A stretch of 33,800 nucleotides of DNA from Chryseobacterium sp. Leaf394 (GTDB taxonomy: Bacteria; Bacteroidota; Bacteroidia; Flavobacteriales; Weeksellaceae): the NCBI RefSeq assembly GCF_001424105.1, contig NZ_LMQH01000010.1, positions 1 through 33,800 of the forward strand, read 5' to 3'. The translations under genes and the position numbers were made by a program. Below the pieces are notes generated by a model. It was given only the letters and a program-made list of their open reading frames with translations, searched no databases and was not told the DNA's origin. Below are positions 31,482 through 33,800 of the stretch, piece by piece; the first letter of the stretch is position 1; each line of letters begins with the position of its first letter.

Positions 31482-33743
31482 TTAGTTATTACTTGCTGTT
31501 TTTACTTCTGTCGTTTTGATATCAGTACCCAATCTCTGTAAATAGGAGATTAAAGCAACGATTTCTTTTTTCTCAAGCTCACCTTTTGGTCTTTTTGCAT
31601 AGGCTTCCTTCAAATCCGGAGCTTCTACAAAGATGTCGCTTACAATTTTTGCTGCCTGGTTGTCTGCCCATTTATCTGCAGAGTCAATCTGAGCTTTTGT
31701 ATAAGGAACATCGTAAGTACCTTTCATAAATCTGATTTTATCAACCATTTTAGATCTGTCTAAATTGTTTGAGATCAACCAAGGGTAACGCGGCATAATA
31801 GAACCTGCTGATGTAGATCTTGGGTTGTACATGTGTTTGTAGTGCCAAGAACTTGGGTTTTTACCACCTTCTCTGTGCAAATCCGGTCCTGTTCTTTTTG
31901 ATCCCCAAAGGAAAGGTCTGTCGTAAACGAATTCCCCTGCTTTAGAATACTGTCCGTTTTTACCGTTAAATCTTACAATCTCATCTCTGAATGGTCTTAC
32001 CATCTGCGAGTGACATGCATTACAACCTTCACGGATGTATAAATCTCTACCTTCAAGTTCAAGTGGTGAATAAGGTTTCACCGCAGAAATTGTCGGTACA
32101 CTTTTCTTAAGTGATAAAGTAGGAATAATTTCTATCATACTTCCGATTGAAATAGTAACCAATGACAATACCGTAAGTAACATCGGCATTCTTTCCAACC
32201 AAAGGTGGAAACCTTCTCCTTCTTTTCTCTTGTTGCTGATATTTGCCAAAGCCGGAGCTTCTGCAGGAACTTCTTTCTGGAAAGATCCTTTTTTTACAGT
32301 CATGTAAACATTCACAACCATCAACAGACCTCCTGAAAGATAGAATAAACCTCCTAAGAATCTTAATTTGTAATAAGGGATAATTGCGGTAACGGTATCT
32401 AACCAGTTTTTCCACAGTAAAGTTCCGTCCGGGTTGAACTGCTTCCACATTAAACCTTGTGTAAATCCTGCGATATACATAGGTACAGCATAGAAAATAA
32501 TACCCAAAGTACCTAACCAGAAATGCCAGTTGGCCATTTTTACAGAGTACATTTTAGTTCTCCAAAGAATTGGTACCAAATAGTAGATTACACCGAATGC
32601 CATGAAACCATTCCATCCCAATGCTCCTAAGTGAACGTGACCAATTACCCAGTCGGTAAAGTGACCGATTTTATTGATATTTTTTGTTGCCAGTAAAGGT
32701 CCTTCAAAAGTTGCCATACCGTAGCAGGTAACTGCAACCACAAAGAATTTAAGAATAGGATTTTCTCTTACTTTATCCCACGCTCCTCTTAGTGTAAGAA
32801 GACCGTTCAACATTCCTCCCCAAGACGGTGCAATAAGCATAATAGAGAAACCTGTTCCCACTGCCTGTGCCCAAGCCGGTAATGCTGTATACTGAAGGTG
32901 GTGAGGACCAGCCCAGATGTATACGAAAATCAATGACCAGAAGTGAATAATCGAAAGTTTATACGAGAATACAGGTCTGTCTGCTGCTTTTGGTAGGAAG
33001 TAATACATCAAACCAAGTACAGGCGTTGTAAGGATAAATGCAACCGCGTTGTGACCATACCACCACTGTACGATAGCATCTTTCACTCCTGCATAAGCGG
33101 AGTAGGATTTCCATCCTGAAAAAGATAAAGGAACTTCAAGATTATTGAAGATGTGGAGCATAAGAACAGCAATCCATGTTCCCAGATAGAACCATATTGC
33201 TACATAAAGGTGACGTACTCTTCTTTTTTTGATGGTCATAATCATATTGACCCCGAAGATAAGCCATGAAATTCCTGTAAGAATGTCAATAGGCCACTCA
33301 TGTTCAGCATATTCTTTTGAAGTGTTGATCCCCATAAAGAACGTGATAAAAGCTGCTACAATCATCAGCTGCCACGTCCAGAAATGAATCCATGAAAGCG
33401 TGTCGCTGTACATTCTTGTCTTTAATAATCTCTGAGTAGAGTAATAAACCCCTACATAAACAATGTTACAGACAAAGGCAAAGATCACCGTGGTGGTGTG
33501 CAGCATTCTGATTCTTCCAAAACCAAATGCACCCTGCGTATTCATTAAACCCTGAATATTTCCTGACGCCAGACTGTTGATGGTTGTATCATCAGTACCA
33601 AACAAAAACTCAGGAAGCTCAGGATAGAAAAGCATCAATGCTGCCGTTAATCCAAACGTAAAACCAATAATTCCAAAAACTATGGTTGCGTAAAGGAATG
33701 CACGGACAATATTGTTGTCATAACTAAACTTTTGTGTCTCCAT
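31482..33743 (-). CDS. ccoN: Fused cbb3 oxidase subunits I and II (CcoNO)
   Basis: This 753-residue protein is the catalytic core of a high-affinity terminal oxidase that reduces O2 with electrons from cytochrome c and pumps protons. Residues 1-485 are CcoN, with about twelve membrane helices and haem/copper ligands: His82 (RMLHTTT), His231 in WWYGHNAVAF, His281-His282 in GPHHLQYTALPAW, and His369 and His371 in GHVHLGALGWNGF. After a linker (about 486-515) comes CcoO: one anchor helix (about 517-538) and a cytochrome c domain with GCNACHSQMVRP (Cys574, Cys577, His578) and SIMPRYPWL (axial Met). The frame is continuous, so the two subunits are one polypeptide, as in other Bacteroidota. The operon promoter lies outside the window. 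Confidence 0.95.
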   Translation of the reverse strand: METQKFSYDNNIVRAFLYATIVFGIIGFTFGLTAALMLFYPELPEFLFGTDDTTINSLASGNIQGLMNTQGAFGFGRIRMLHTTTVIFAFVCNIVYVGVYYSTQRLLKTRMYSDTLSWIHFWTWQLMIVAAFITFFMGINTSKEYAEHEWPIDILTGISWLIFGVNMIMTIKKRRVRHLYVAIWFYLGTWIAVLMLHIFNNLEVPLSFSGWKSYSAYAGVKDAIVQWWYGHNAVAFILTTPVLGLMYYFLPKAADRPVFSYKLSIIHFWSLIFVYIWAGPHHLQYTALPAWAQAVGTGFSIMLIAPSWGGMLNGLLTLRGAWDKVRENPILKFFVVAVTCYGMATFEGPLLATKNINKIGHFTDWVIGHVHLGALGWNGFMAFGVIYYLVPILWRTKMYSVKMANWHFWLGTLGIIFYAVPMYIAGFTQGLMWKQFNPDGTLLWKNWLDTVTAIIPYYKLRFLGGLFYLSGGLLMVVNVYMTVKKGSFQKEVPAEAPALANISNKRKEGEGFHLWLERMPMLLTVLSLVTISIGSMIEIIPTLSLKKSVPTISAVKPYSPLELEGRDLYIREGCNACHSQMVRPFRDEIVRFNGKNGQYSKAGEFVYDRPFLWGSKRTGPDLHREGGKNPSSWHYKHMYNPRSTSAGSIMPRYPWLISNNLDRSKMVDKIRFMKGTYDVPYTKAQIDSADKWADNQAAKIVSDIFVEAPDLKEAYAKRPKGELEKKEIVALISYLQRLGTDIKTTEVKTASNN

Positions 33744-33748
33744 ATTAA

Positions 33749-33800
33749 CTATTCACTTTTATCTTCAAATTTACTTTTAATTTCCTCTTTCTCTTTTTTT
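33749..33800 (-). CDS. ccoS: C-terminal end of a gene upstream of ccoN, probably ccoS
   Basis: The minus strand is open from the window edge to a TAG at 33751-33749, encoding KKEKEEIKSKFEDKSE. It ends 5 bases before the ccoNO ATG. A short charged tail directly ahead of ccoN fits CcoS, the small cbb3 maturation protein that precedes ccoN in many Bacteroidota clusters. Identification rests on position; 16 residues cannot prove it. Confidence 0.5.
   Translation of the reverse strand, partial: KKEKEEIKSKFEDKSE

Overview
The window is a compact, AT-rich chromosomal segment from a member of the Bacteroidota, class Flavobacteriia, most likely Chryseobacterium or a close relative in the Weeksellaceae. 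The evidence is a type IX secretion (T9SS) sorting tail, DUF4296 and DUF4271 proteins, a fused CcoN-CcoO oxidase subunit, many exact copies of the Bacteroidota -7 promoter box TAnnTTTG, and no obvious Shine-Dalgarno sites. I saw no rRNA, tRNA, CRISPR array, phage or complete insertion sequence. Most of the window is conserved chromosome; the accessory-looking parts are the left edge, 18.2-22.1 kb, 22.9-25.3 kb and 26.9-27.6 kb.

Layout, left to right. 0-1.8 kb: the first codons of a gene that runs off the left edge, a long palindrome, and a secreted PNGase F-like glycoamidase with a T9SS tail. 2.0-6.8 kb, minus strand: rsfS-ftsH, then LUD protein-cdsA-psd (ribosome silencing, membrane proteolysis, phospholipid synthesis). 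6.9-7.6 kb: birA, convergent with a minus-strand group (LptF/LptG-type permease, tgt, DUF4296 lipoprotein, dolichol-phosphate-mannose-synthase-like glycosyltransferase). 11.1-12.6 kb: DUF4271-hemD. 12.7-15.1 kb: an S9A oligopeptidase and a small unknown protein. 15.2-18.1 kb: an AHSA1-type protein divergent from a histidine kinase/response regulator pair.

18.2-22.1 kb looks like a metal-handling group: a lipoprotein with three HGQPxHxC motifs, a small Cys/His-rich exported protein whose GTG start sits directly behind a -7 box, and a TonB-dependent receptor with two heavy-metal-associated (HMA) domains fused to its N-terminus. An OsmC-like peroxidase follows. 22.9-25.3 kb is a TetR regulator with a clear palindromic operator in its own promoter, a PaaI-type thioesterase and a FabF-like ketosynthase. 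A YadA-head-repeat surface protein lies opposite.

27.6-33.8 kb, minus strand, is the cbb3 oxidase cluster in the order (ccoS end)-ccoNO-ccoQ-ccoP-ccoG-ccoH-SafE-like transporter. A strong hairpin with a T-run separates the structural genes from the assembly genes. Past the end of this cluster is the most unusual non-coding element in the window: six inverted repeats (ACA-N4-TGT) spaced exactly 42 bp apart, which is four helical turns, inside a 42-bp tandem array.
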